A stretch of 64,000 nt of DNA from positions 1,116,001 to 1,180,000 of the forward strand of contig NC_085883.1 in assembly GCF_035222275.1 (NCBI RefSeq), in the 5' to 3' direction. The stretch comes from Podospora bellae-mahoneyi (Eukaryota > Ascomycota > Sordariomycetes > Sordariales > Podosporaceae). This document shows, one piece after another, positions 44,499 through 56,412 of this stretch (position 1 is its first letter; the number at the start of each line of letters is the position of its first letter). The notes under the pieces were generated by a model. It was not told where the DNA came from and did no database searches. It worked only from the letters and a program-made list of their open reading frames with translations. Both the position numbers and the translations under genes were made by a program.

Positions 44499-47400
44499 AT
44501 GGCTCCCCGTGGTCGACAGAGCGGCAACGACACCGACGCGTCCATGCAGGATGCGCCCGAGTCCGCCAGCCACGTTGTCGACGAGATGGTGAGTTTTATA
44601 TCCCGACTTGCTGGCCCAAGCCCAATCAACCGAACTGACCATATCTCCAGGAAGTCGACGAGACTCCCGATTATACCGACTCAGATACCAACCCAAATAC
44701 TACCGCCAGCAGCGTAACCGGGGAACCAGTTCCAGATGGCCGCAAGAAGCGCTCAGAGGCCAACCAGCTGCGAAGAAGCATATTTGGTAAAAAGCACGAC
44801 AGGTTGGGAGAATCAAAGGTAGGAAGATTGAACAGGCACAAAGAATCATGCTGCCCGTGTCTGTAAGCTGACAATTCGATAGGAGGACGACACGATTCGC
44901 CGGTTCCGATACCTTTTGGGTTTGACTGATTTGTTCCGCCACTTCATCGAGCACAACCCAGACCCCAAAATCCGCGAAATCATGGCTGAGATCGATCGCC
45001 AAAATGAAGAAGCAGCGAAAAACAAGAAGGGCGCTGGTCGTCAGGGCGGCGCTACTAGTGAAAGACGTCGCCGCACCGAGGCCGAGGAAGACGCCGAACT
45101 TCTCAAGGACGAAAAGCACGGTGGCTCAGCCGAGACCGTCTTCCGCGAATCCCCCGCTTTCATCAATGGCACCATGAGAGATTACCAGATTGCCGGTCTG
45201 AATTGGCTCATTTCCCTCCACGAGAATGGTATCTCTGGTATTCTGGCCGACGAAATGGGTCTGGGCAAGACACTGCAGACCATCTCTTTCCTGGGCTATC
45301 TTCGGCACATCATGGGCATCACTGGTCCCCACCTCATCACAGTTCCGAAATCAACTCTGGACAACTGGAAGCGAGAGTTTGCAAAGTGGACACCCGAGGT
45401 CAATGTGTTGATTTTGCAAGGGGCCAAGGAGGAGCGTCACCAGCTCATCAACGATCGGTTGGTGGACGAGGATTTCGACGTGTGCATCACCAGCTACGAA
45501 ATGATTCTCCGAGAAAAGGCCCATCTTCGAAAATTCGCCTGGGAGTACATCATCATCGACGAGGCCCATCGCATCAAGAACGAGGAGTCCTCGCTTGCCC
45601 AGGTCATCCGCATGTTCAACTCGCGCAACCGTCTTTTGATCACGGGAACCCCGCTACAGAACAACCTGCACGAACTTTGGGCGCTGCTCAACTTTTTGTT
45701 GCCCGATGTGTTTGGTGACTCTGAGGCTTTCGACCAGTGGTTCTCGGGCCAAGATAGAGACCAGGATACGGTTGTGCAGCAGCTGCACAAGGTGTTGCGG
45801 CCTTTCCTGCTTCGTCGTGTCAAGAGCGATGTGGAGAAGAGCCTTCTACCCAAGAAGGAGGTGAATGTCTACATTGGCATGTCGGAGATGCAAGTGAAGT
45901 GGTACAAGAGAATTCTGGAGAAGGACATTGACGCCGTCAACGGTGCAGGAGGCAAGCGCGAGTCCAAGACCAGACTTCTCAACATCGTTATGCAGCTTCG
46001 AAAGTGCTGCAACCACCCTTATTTGTTTGAAGGTGCGGAGCCGGGCCCTCCTTACACCACAGACGAGCATTTGGTCTTCAACTCCGGCAAGATGATTATT
46101 CTCGACAAGCTTCTCAAGAGAATGCAGGCCCAAGACAGTCGCGTGCTGATCTTCTCGCAAATGAGTCGCCTGTTGGATATCCTGGAGGACTACTGCGTCT
46201 TCCGTGGTTACAAGTACTGCAGAATCGATGGTGGCACAGCCCACGAGGATCGTATTGCGGCCATCGACGAGTACAACAAGCCCGGATCTGAGAAGTTCAT
46301 CTTCTTGTTGACAACAAGAGCCGGTGGTTTGGGAATCAACTTGACAACCGCCGATATTGTTATTCTCTACGACAGCGACTGGAACCCCCAGGCCGATCTG
46401 CAGGCCATGGACAGAGCGCATCGTATTGGTCAAACCAAGCAAGTCGTGGTCTACAGGTTCGTGACAGACAACGCCATTGAAGAAAAGGTACTGGAGCGCG
46501 CGGCCCAGAAGCTGCGTCTTGATCAACTGGTTATCCAGCAGGGTCGCGCTCAAATTGCCGCCAAAGCTGCGGCGAACAAGGATGAGCTTTTGTCCATGAT
46601 TCAGCACGGCGCCGGAAAGATTTTCGAGACCAAGAGCGCCTTTGGAGAACTGGCCGAGAAGGGTGGCGAGCTTGACGATGATGATATTGACAGAATTCTG
46701 AACGCCGGTGAGAGCCGGACGAAGGAGTTGAATGCCAAGTATGAAAAGCTTGGTATCGATGATTTGCAAAAGTTTACCTCCGAGTCAGCCTACGAGTGGA
46801 ACGGCGAGGATTTCGCCGCCCGCAAAAAGGATGTCGGGCTTAGCTGGATCAACCCAGCGAAGCGTGAGCGCAAGGAGCAGATTTACTCGATTGACAAGTA
46901 CTACAAGCAGGCCTTGCACACTGGTGGCCGGACTGCCGACACCAAGCCGAAGGCGCCTCGTGCCCCAAAGCAGGTAGCTGTACACGACTACCAGTTCTAC
47001 CCACCCAGGCTCCGCGACCTTCAGGACAGGGAGACCGCCTACTATCGCAAGGAGATCGGCTACAAGGTTCCGTTACCCGAGGGCGACGACGACAACCTGT
47101 CTGAGCGGGAGGCCGAGAGGGCTCTCGACCAGCAGGAAATCGACAACGCCACTCCCCTAACCGAAGAAGAGCAAGAGGAGAAGCAACAGCTGGCTCAGCA
47201 AGGCTTTGGCGAGTGGAACAGGCGAGACTTTCAGCAGTTCATCAACGGTTCCGGTCGTTATGGCCGGAACAACTATGATGACATTGCTTTGGAGGTTGAC
47301 AACAAGACTCCTGCAGAGATCAAGGCATACGCCAAGGTGTTCTGGCAGCGCTACACCGAGATCACGGACTACCCCAAGTACCTAAAGGTGATTGAAGATG

Positions 47401-48065
47401 GTGAGGACCGCATGCGCAAGATCGAGCACCAACGCAAGATGTTGCGCAAGAAGATGGGCCAGTACCGTGTACCACTTCAACAGCTCAAGATCAACTATTC
47501 GGTCTCGACTACCAACAAGAAGGTGTACACCGAGGAGGAGGACCGCTTCCTGCTGGTGCTGCTCGATAAGTACGGCGTGGACACGGAGGGCATCTACGAG
47601 AAGATTCGTGATGAGATCCGTGACAGCCCGCTGTTTAGGTTCGACTGGTTCTTCTTGAGCCGCACGCCCACTGAACTGGGCCGTCGCTGCAACACCCTTC
47701 TCACCACCGTAGTGAAGGAGTTTGAGGACGTCAACACGACGACCAAGACCAACGGTACGAACGGCAAGCTCAAGAGGGAGCTGGAAGATAATGAGGAGAA
47801 TGACGAGGATAGCATTCTTGGGTTGGCGCCGGCGAAGAAGAAGAGCAAGGCTAACGGGGTCAAGGTGAGCATACTTGTTATTGGATGACCAACACGCTGT
47901 TTTACAGAGTGCTGACCAAAATCTCAGAACAAGGCTCTTGATAACGTCAAGTCGGCGACTGCCAGCAAGGCCAACTCGACATCCCCGTCAAGGGCGTCCA
48001 GTGTCGGGTCTACCAACTCGACTCCTGCGGCTACTAAGAGCAAGGCGAAGGGCAAGAAGAAATAG
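44499..48065 (+). CDS. ISWI-type chromatin remodeling ATPase (Isw1/Isw2 family)
   Basis: This is an ATP-driven nucleosome sliding and spacing factor in the nucleus. Exons are 44499-44588, 44651-44818, 44883-47864 and 47928-48065, all phase-0 junctions, giving 1,125 aa. The SNF2 ATPase has DEMGLGKT at about 209-216 and DEAH at about 312-315. Helicase motifs V/VI appear as [10 protein letters not shown] and [11 protein letters not shown]. The C-terminus has HAND (around 755, KYYKQAL), SANT (around 860, WNRRDFQQF) and SLIDE (around 970, [14 protein letters not shown]), the ISWI signature. The Lys-rich tail ends KGKKK. It lacks a chromodomain, excluding CHD1. I cannot tell Isw1 from Isw2 by eye. 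It is convergent with the eIF3i gene. Confidence 0.95.
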
Positions 48066-49150
48066 ATTTTTTGTACGACACAGACATGGAAAGGAAAGAT
48101 GATGAGAGCTACGTAGCCAGGAGGGTTGTTGGGAGTTTCTAGCTGTCATGGTTATTTGGTGGCCAGCAAGGTCACGCCAGTGGGTCGGATTATTAGAAGG
48201 CGGGTGGGGAGGCGATGTAAATTACTATTGCTTGGGAAAGGGCGTTATTTGGGGTGTGTATTTGTGGGGAATTTTGTTGTTTCTTTTGTATTTATTGTTT
48301 TTGCGAAAGCAGGGGGAAGCGGGACGGGGAAAAGCTGGTTGTCGTCTGCCGTCGTTTCTTGCTAGTTGCTGGTGGTGGTGATACTTCTTCAGTGCTTTGC
48401 AGGTAATATCAGCTCGCAAGTAGCAAAAATGGGGTGCTTTTACAGCTATAGATATTCAAGTCTTTCTAGATTTGTCTACCCTGCCTGTGTCTAAAGTTAT
48501 AATTTGAGTTTAAAAGAAAGAAAAAACCACGGGAAATCCCGGGCACGCAAGATAGGCTTCAACAGTAGCCCTGCCCACTGCAACAAAGACCGAAAGCTAA
48601 ACCTTAGAGACGGGAGGCTTGCAAGTGTCTAAAGTTATATGTTCGGTTGAGCAATACTATGGGTTATAGGACGACGGTGCCATTGCTAAGAATACAACGA
48701 ACAAGTGGTAACAATAAGAACGACGCATGAAATGGTATCCGCATCCGTTACGAGTTTTACAATCAGCTCCTCTATCTGGGCGAGAGGGGAAGAAAGACTG
48801 GCTTTCATGTCGCTTTTCCTTCTCTCTACCAAAAGTAGTGACATCAAAACAAGGGGGTTTGGTTTTCCTGCCTGGATCCCCCCCACCTTCCCCCTTTTCA
48901 TCTTTCTTGTTCACCCTTTTGTGTGTGATCCGCGTGTGTCCGCCCAAGAATCTGTCCCTGAACGCCATTGCAAATGCCGAACTCAAAACCACATCTTTCA
49001 TTCGTTCATCCGCCTCCGCCTTCATCATTTCCACCCTCACAACCAACCAACCAACCACCTCGCGGCTCGTTCCCTTCTTCCTTTCAGATTGTCCCATGGA
49101 AACCCCGGTCATGATTTCTTCATTTTTTAAGTTCCCCATTAAAATTCTTT
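48066..49150. other. Intergenic region between convergent ISWI and eIF3i genes
   Basis: This 1.09 kb 3'-3' spacer has overlapping short frames on both strands at 48657-49209. None has a family or splice structure. The C- and T-rich stretch at 48880-49100 explains the open frames. Confidence 0.45.
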
Positions 49151-50322
49151 TTATTTGCCACCCTGGGCAGCTAACCTGTTTAGCCTCTCCCTCTCCACCT
49201 CGTAGTTGAAGTCAAAGTACCCCTTATCGAACTGGTGCACGCGGACGTAACCGTCCTCACCACCAGAGGCGTAACCCTTGCCCGTGGGGTCGGCGGCGAC
49301 TGTGTTGAGAGGGCCGAAGTGGCCACGGACACGGCCAATCTCCTCCTCAAAGATCTTGTGGTAGAAGCGGGCCTCGAATTTACCCTGTCTCGCCGAGGTG
49401 GTTGTGACATCCATGGCGGCCTGACCACCGCCGAGGATGACATACTCCTTCTTGGGGGTGATAGCGGCGCTGTTGAGGGGTGTGTCGGCGACGTACGTCT
49501 TGAGGACTTCGAGCTCCTTGGCTGTGATGAGCTAGAGGTTTTTCTGATGTTAGTAAATAATGTTCTCTTGCGGTTTTCACACATACAAGACAAAAAACAT
49601 TACCTTGGCACTCTTGTCTTTTGAGGCGGTGATGAAGTATGTGCGGTCCTGGTTCCACTGGAGATCGGTGATGGGGGAGCCGAGCTCGTGGACATTGACG
49701 TTGTAGATGAGGTCGCCCGTCTTGCCGTCGTACTGGGAGACGCTGCCGTCCTCGTGGCCGGCGATGATGTACTTGCTGAGGTAGCTCCACCCGGCAACGG
49801 TGGCCTTGCTCTCCTCGCAGACGATGGTCAGGACCTTCTCGTCCGACTGTTCGGCCTCGGGGTCGACCTTGATGTCGAGCACGACGATGGTGCCGAGATG
49901 ACCCATGCGCTTCTCCGTCACGCCGAGGAGCTTGGTGCCATCCTCGTTGAACTCAACGCGCTTGACGGCGGTGGGGAAGTCCCATGTCTTGAGGAGCTTG
50001 CCGGTCTTGACCTCCCAGAGGCGGATGGTGTTGTCGGCGGAGCCGGAGGCGATGATGGTGGAGGTTGGGTCGACGTCAACGGTCCAGATGGCACCTTGGT
50101 GGCCCTGATATGTGCCGAGACGCTCGCCGTTATGTGCAAACCAGGCGCAGATGTGTTGATCCTTGGCGGTAGAGAAGAGAAGATCGCCCTCGCGGTTGTA
50201 CCTAGCAAGAGAGAAAAGGTGTTAGACAGGAGGAGGTCTTGGCTCTATCGGTCAGTGTAAAGGGCAACGAACTTGACCTGGGTCAGGGCACGTTCGTGGC
50301 CTGACAAAAGAATGGGCCTCAT
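49151..50322 (-). CDS. tif34: Translation initiation factor 3 subunit I (eIF3i/Tif34)
   Basis: This is a WD40 subunit of eIF3, which recruits mRNA and Met-tRNA to the 40S ribosome. Exons are 50273-50322, 49604-50201 and 49151-49531, giving 342 aa, the family length. The N-terminus [19 protein letters not shown] and the end of the last propeller blade ([24 protein letters not shown]) are diagnostic. The first intron donor (AA|GTTCGT, phase 2) was chosen because it gives VKYNREGD, the conserved reading. All seven blades can be followed. It diverges from the C1-THF synthase gene, with a MITE in the spacer. Confidence 0.95.
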
Positions 50323-51816
50323 TCTGAAGGTTAGCTGTGGGGGGTTGTTGTCGAGGGATGGGAGAGGGGCGGTTTCTTTGCTCGGTGGGGTTGGGAATCG
50401 AGGGGGAGGTGGTCGATTATTATTTTATTGTCGGGTATAGGCAGAGTCTCTCTGTCGCGAATGCGGTTTCTTTCACAGAAGGCTTCTTTCTCCGGCCGAT
50501 TGATTTGGCACACCAGTAATTTTTCCGTGAGGATTGTGCGCCGCCGATAGGCCACAGACTTTCCAGCGCGGGGCGAATCCTTGGACTCTGCCCCGCTTAA
50601 CAATGAACTTTGCCTGACCGCCTTCTGTCTTCGGAGCATTAAAGTCAAAAGTGGGGGTCTTTTTTCCAATTGATCTCGACTGTCACGACTGTGCCATCCC
50701 ATGTTGAATGTTGGATGCTCGGACTACAAACAGAACATTGTTCCTCGACGATCCTTCCAGTCTTATTTTTTTGTTTTTGGATGATGACTCTTGGCTGGTG
50801 ACTCGACTCTCTATCCTTGTGACTGGAATTTGTGTTATTGTATCATAACCCGGCACAGCCAGAGAGGCACGTACACTCCCAACCCTTGAATTTTTGTTAG
50901 CGCAAGACCAAGGCAGACGGATCTTACACTTATTTTCAACTTCTCATAACTTTGGCCTCATAAACACCATAACGTTACTTTAAATTAGAGGAAAGAAGGT
51001 AATTCTTGAAAGAAAAGCTGTATAATAACTTCTTTCCCCGGGAAAAATTGGTGTGGTTGCGCTTTTCGGGGGTGAAAATATCGTGAAATCTCGCGCTAAC
51101 AAAAATTTAAAGGGTTGGAGTGTACATGTAGACATTTCTACTCCTGAGACTTGCTGGAAGAAAACATGTAAGTGGCAGTTGCGATGTGGGTCCTTTTTTT
51201 TTATTATTATTATTTAGTTTGAGCCTCTCAACTCTAATAACGGTTTTTGCTCCATCAATATGAGGCCAAGAGTCGGGATGAGGGACCACACCTTTCCTCT
51301 GCAAACCCGGGAGGAGCTCGAGTGAGCTATATCGACACCAATCATCGACACATAAATTGATATCGAATTGCGTTTCCAGGGTCCTGGATTTGGACCCGTG
51401 GCGGCTGCTGGGAAAAATGTCGACCACTGTCATAGAACCGGCGCTGCCATGCACAGGTACTTTACACATGGTGCTTGTGTTGTGGGATGGATTGATGATA
51501 CACAGCACCAAATCGACATGCTCTTTAAGACCAAGTTGTTGCCCAAATCAATGTCTTGATTCTACATCTCCGTACTGACGCCAGGAATGACACCATATCG
51601 TCAAAAAAGCCAACCCTTGCAGTGAGTGACACATAAATTTCACTTGTGACTCAACCTCAGTCGCTGTTGCTCTCCACACTGACCGGGCAACCTGGTAGGA
51701 CCGTCTGCCCTCGGTTCTGATATCTGGAAGGCATCAGTCAGAAGCTCACCGCATAAGCAACAGCGGTACACAACAGGAGGATCGTGACTGAGACTAACTG
51801 TTAGAGACTGGCCGCC
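50323..51816. promoter_or_regulatory. Divergent region eIF3i / C1-THF synthase, containing a MITE
   Basis: This 1.5 kb lies between two divergent housekeeping genes. A 249 bp inverted-repeat element sits near the middle (listed separately). The rest shows no coding or RNA signal. Confidence 0.5.
50874..51122. mobile_element. MITE with 30 bp terminal inverted repeats and TA duplication
   Basis: The left end is CACTCCCAACCCTTGAAT followed by TTTTGTTAGCGC. The right end is its reverse complement with one shifted base and one substitution (GCGCTAACAAAAATTT...GGGTTGGAGTG). TA flanks both sides (50872-50873 and 51123-51124), the target duplication of Tc1/mariner/pogo-type transposases. The 249 bp body has no ORF, so it is non-autonomous. 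It lies in the spacer between eIF3i and the C1-THF synthase gene. No second copy is in this window. Confidence 0.85.
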
Positions 51817-54800
51817 ATGACGCTCTCGAGACTGGCCCAACGGGTCCCGACTCCGGTCCTGACTGGCTCCTGCTCCACGAACAAAGCACGCCAGCGGCTT
51901 ATCAGCAGCCGTTTGAGAATCGAGTCAGTGGATGGCCACAAGCTCGTCAGCACGTATATGCCCGAGTTTCGGCGGTGTTCCTCGGCTCAGCCTGACGACC
52001 GCCACTCCGCTGCCCCGCGTTCGGCACCCCGCCAGGCCCAGTCACCGTCACCCGTTAAGGTCGCCCACGCCCACGCCCAACGCCTACGCCTCGGTCTCGG
52101 TCTCGCCAGGAACCACACCACCGCTCTCTTGCACTCTGCATCTGCACAACCAAACTCATTCCTTGCTCACAGGGCCTTTTCCAGCTCGTCAGCAGCCATG
52201 GTGGCCCAAAAGATTGACGGAACGGCCGTGGCCAAGCGGGTGCGCGAACAGCTCAAGGCTGAGATTGCCGAGAAGAAGGGAATCAACCCACGCTTTGAAC
52301 CGTGCTTGAAGATTATCCAAGGTGCGTATTAGTATCCCGGCCTTCGTTTATTTACCTGAATGACTGACTAAACTAACCAACGTCGTGTAGTGGGCGACCG
52401 CTCTGACTCCTGTAAGCCACCAACCATACTCCAAAGCCCCCAAAGCCGCTACCCCGCGTGGGCATTGTTTAACTGATTCTGGACGGATGACCTGCAGCCA
52501 CCTATGTGCGCATGAAGTTGAAAGCCGCCGAGGAGGTAAGGATGCTGTAGACCACTCACATCTCATTCGCGAACGGCACACTGACCCCCTTGATATCAGT
52601 GCGGCATCTCATGTGAACTCATCAAGTTTGACGAATCGGCCACCGAGGCCGAGATCGTTGCTCGTGTTCATGCTCTTAACAATGACCCAACCGTCCACGG
52701 CATCTTGGTCCAGCTCCCATTACCAAGCCATGTTTCTGAGTACGCTGTCACATCCGCCGTCCTGAGCGAGAAGGATGTCGACGGCTTCGGCACTTACAAC
52801 ATCGGTGAGCTGGCCAAGCGTGGTGGTAACCCCTATTTCGTCCCCTGCACACCCAAGGGTGTCATGGTCCTTCTCGAGGAAACCGGTGTCGACCTCAAGG
52901 GGAAGAACGCCGTAGTTGTTGGCAGAAGTGACATTGTTGGCAGTCCTGTCAGCTACCTCTTGAAGAACGCAGATGCCACTGTCACTGTTTGCCACTCCAG
53001 GACCAAGGATCTTGACCAGCACCTCAAGAATGCCGACGTCGTGGTTGTTGCTATTGGCAAGGCTGGTTTCATCAAGGGCGAGCAGCTCAAGGAGGGCGCC
53101 GTTGTCATCGACGTTGGCACCAACTACATTCCCGACGCTACCAAAAAATCTGGTCAGCGTCTTGTTGGCGATGTCGAATTCGAGTCCGCCTCCCAGGTAG
53201 CCTCTCACATCACACCCGTCCCCGGCGGTGTTGGTCCCATGACTGTCGCCATGCTGCTTCACAACGTTGTCGCCTCTGCGACACAGTGGTTTGATGCCGA
53301 GAAGCAGAGGAAGATTGTGCCCCTGAGCCTTGCTCTCAAGGAGCCAGTCCCATCAGACATCGCCATCTCGCGGGCTCAAGCGCCCAAGCACGTTACTCAG
53401 ATCGCCAAGGAGATTGGCATTTCAAACTCGGAGCTCGAACCATATGGTGCCTACAAAGCCAAGGTCGACCTCACTCTTCTCAAGCGCTTGGATCATCGCC
53501 GAAATGGTCGCTACGTTGTTGTTACCGGTATCACCCCCACTCCTCTCGGTGAGGGCAAGTCTACCACCACCATGGGTCTTGCTCAAGCCTTGGGCGCCCA
53601 TGTTGGTCGTCTTACTTTTGCCAACGTTCGTCAGCCAAGTCAAGGCCCAACGTTCGGCATCAAGGGCGGTGCTGCCGGCGGTGGTTACAGTCAGGTCATT
53701 CCCATGGACGAGTTCAACATGCATTTGACTGGTGATATCCACGCTATCACCGCTGCTAACAACCTCCTCGCCGCTGCTATTGATACCCGCATGTTCCACG
53801 AGAGCACTCAGAAGGATTCCGCCCTCTACAGACGACTGGTCCCGGTCAAGAACGGCAAGAGACAGTTCTCGCCTGTCATGTTCCGCCGCCTGAAGAAGCT
53901 CGGCATTGACAAGACCAACCCTGATGATCTTACCGAGGAGGAAATCGGCAAGTTCGCCCGCCTTGATATCGACCCAGAGACTATCACTTGGAGACGCGTC
54001 TTGGACGTCAACGACAGACATCTCCGCGGCATCACTATCGGCACTGCTGCCACCGAGAAGGGCCATAGCCGCCAGACCGGCTTCGACATTTCGGTCGCCA
54101 GTGAGTGCATGGCCATTCTCGCTCTCAGCACTGACCTCGCCGACATGCGCGAGCGTCTCGGCAGAATGGTCGTTGCCAGCTCCAGAAGCGGCGACCCCGT
54201 CACGGCCGACGACCTCGGTGCCGGTGGTGCTCTTACCGCCCTCATGAAGGATGCCATTAAGCCGAACCTGATGCAGAGTTTGGAAGGCACACCCGTATTC
54301 GTCCACGCTGGCCCCTTCGCCAACATCTCCATCGGCAACAGCTCCATCCTCGCCGATAAGATGGCCCTCAAGCTCGCGGGTACCGAGCCCGACGAGGACC
54401 ACTCCACCAAGGCCGGTTTTGTCATCACCGAAGCCGGCTTTGACTTCACCATGGGTGGCGAGCGCTTCTTCAACATCAAGTGCCGCACCTCCGGCCTCGT
54501 CCCCGACGTCGTCGTCGTCGTCGCCACCATCCGCGCCCTTAAGGTTCACGGCGGCGGGCCCCCCATCTCCCCCGGTGCTCCCCTCAGCCCCGTCTACAAG
54601 GAGGAAAACGTCGAGATCCTCCGTGCCGGCTGCGTCAACCTTGCCAAGCACATCGCCAACGCCAAGTCCTACGGCGTGCCCGTCGTCGTTGCCATCAACA
54701 AGTTCTCCACCGACACTCCCGCCGAAGTGGAAGTCGTCCGCGAGGAAGCCATCAAGGCCGGCGCCGAAGACGCCGTCCTCGCCAATCACTGGGCCGAAGG

Positions 54801-55236
54801 CGGCAAGGGCGCCGTTGACCTCGCTCATGCTGTCATTGCCGCTTCGGAGAAGCCCAAGGACTTCAAGCTCTTGTACGGCCTCGAGGGTACCGTCCAGGAG
54901 CGCATCGAGAAGATCGCCAGGGAGATGTACGGCGCCTCGTCAGTCGAATTCACCGAGCTGGCCCAGAAGAAGGTCGAGACGTACACCAGACAGGGTTTCG
55001 GGAACCTGCCTATTTGCATTGCCAAGACGCAGTATTCCATCAGTCATGACCCTGAGCTCAAGGGCGCGCCGACGGGCTTTACCGTGCCGGTTCGGGATGT
55101 GAGGATGGCGGCGGGCGCTGGGTACTTGTATGCGCTGGCGGCCGATATTCAGACGATTCCTGGGTTGCCGACTGCGCCTGGGTATTTGAATGTGGATGTT
55201 GATTTGGAGACGGGGGAGATTGATGGGTTGTTTTGA
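51817..55236 (+). CDS. C1-tetrahydrofolate synthase, trifunctional (MTHFD1-like; Ade3/Mis1)
   Basis: Methylene-THF dehydrogenase, methenyl-THF cyclohydrolase and formyl-THF synthetase in one chain supply one-carbon units for purines, thymidylate and formyl-Met. Exons are 51817-52321, 52391-52411 (only 21 bp), 52498-52535 and 52600-55236, giving 1,066 aa. The dehydrogenase has catalytic YVRMK (Lys182) and PGGVGPMT (about 396). The synthetase starts near 480 with [11 protein letters not shown] (about 500). The in-frame ATG at 52198 (GCCATGG context) would give 939 aa, the usual cytosolic length. The extra 127 residues are Arg/Ser/Ala-rich, almost lack acidic residues near the start, and end RAFSSSSA, a mitochondrial presequence pattern. 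One gene may thus serve both compartments. Confidence 0.95.
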
Positions 55237-56412
55237 AGAATTTCAAGTCCTTGAGCCTTGTGTTTTTATATGGCGTTAAAATTGGGAGGTGGGTATAAAG
55301 GTATATCAATGATCAACTCGAGCGAAACTAAGGCAGGGGGAAAGTGGAAAGGGAAAAATGAGATGTTGGAGGTGCATGTTTTAACACATGGCGCTGATGA
55401 AGGGGGGGTTAATACCACAGGGGTGAAGAGGTTTTCGAAACCAAAAATAGCTAGCCATAGATGGAATAGATGAAGTTCCTCTCACTTATGCTCCCAGCAG
55501 TGACAGTACTGGTAATGGCTAAAGTTCTTGTAAACATTCAAGTGCCTTCATTTTAGCTTCTGTTTTAAGACTTCACTGAGGTCAAGCACGTCTAAAAACA
55601 GTAAATATGATGATCAAATATCTCTCATTATTCATGTTATACAACAGGAGTACAAAAACTAAGTATTAAGTCCCTGTTCCTCCTCCCCCACCCACTCTGT
55701 CTGTTTTACTGTATGTTATACAACCAACCCCCTTTCCTCTTCCTTGTCTCATAAGCCCCCCTTTCGCATTTCCCATTAAACTCCAAATACACCTTATTTT
55801 CTGTATGTGCCCGAACCTAAACCAAATTTATATCCATCATTTAAAGTTTTACCCATCTGCTGTTGAAGAAAATAATAAGGTAAAAAGTACAAAAATGATG
55901 TAATGTAATATATGTATGATATGCCAAAAAAAAAAAAAAAAACAAAACAGAAATCCAAAAAAAAGATGCCAAAATTAATCGTACAGAAAAAAAGCAAAAG
56001 TAAAAATACAGAAAAAGAAAAGGGAATGATCGGAAAGGTATGTTGTACAAGTGAAATGAAAAGGGTGTAGAAGAAGGAAGCCGCTTTTCTCCATTTCGTC
56101 GCCGTCATCTGATGTGTATGTATGCGATTGTCGTCTCGTATTTGTGTTGTGAATGCCCAGAAAAACGCCATAGAAAAAGAAGAGAAACGAAGGGATGTCA
56201 ACCAGCAATGCCATGCCCCTTATCCCACACAATATATGCCCCCAGCCAGTAAGTATCCTGTAAATGCCATCACCCACGCCAAATGCTCCCCATCCCATGT
56301 AAAAATATGACAAGAAAGAAACTCCGGAAAGAAAAAGGCGCCATTGAAAACCATTAAGCTCCCTGGCTGGTTGAAAAACACAAACAAAAAAGAAACACGT
56401 GACGAAAAGGAG
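55237..56412. other. Intergenic region between convergent C1-THF synthase and the TF gene
   Basis: This 1.18 kb spacer has an A run of 17 (55926-55942) and general A-richness around 55800-56050. Long lysine or phenylalanine frames there are artefacts of composition. Confidence 0.5.

Noticed and set aside
53422-54828. 468-codon frame antisense to C1-THF synthase
   Set aside because: Composition shadow of a highly biased coding sequence; Gly/Asp/Val-rich with no domain.
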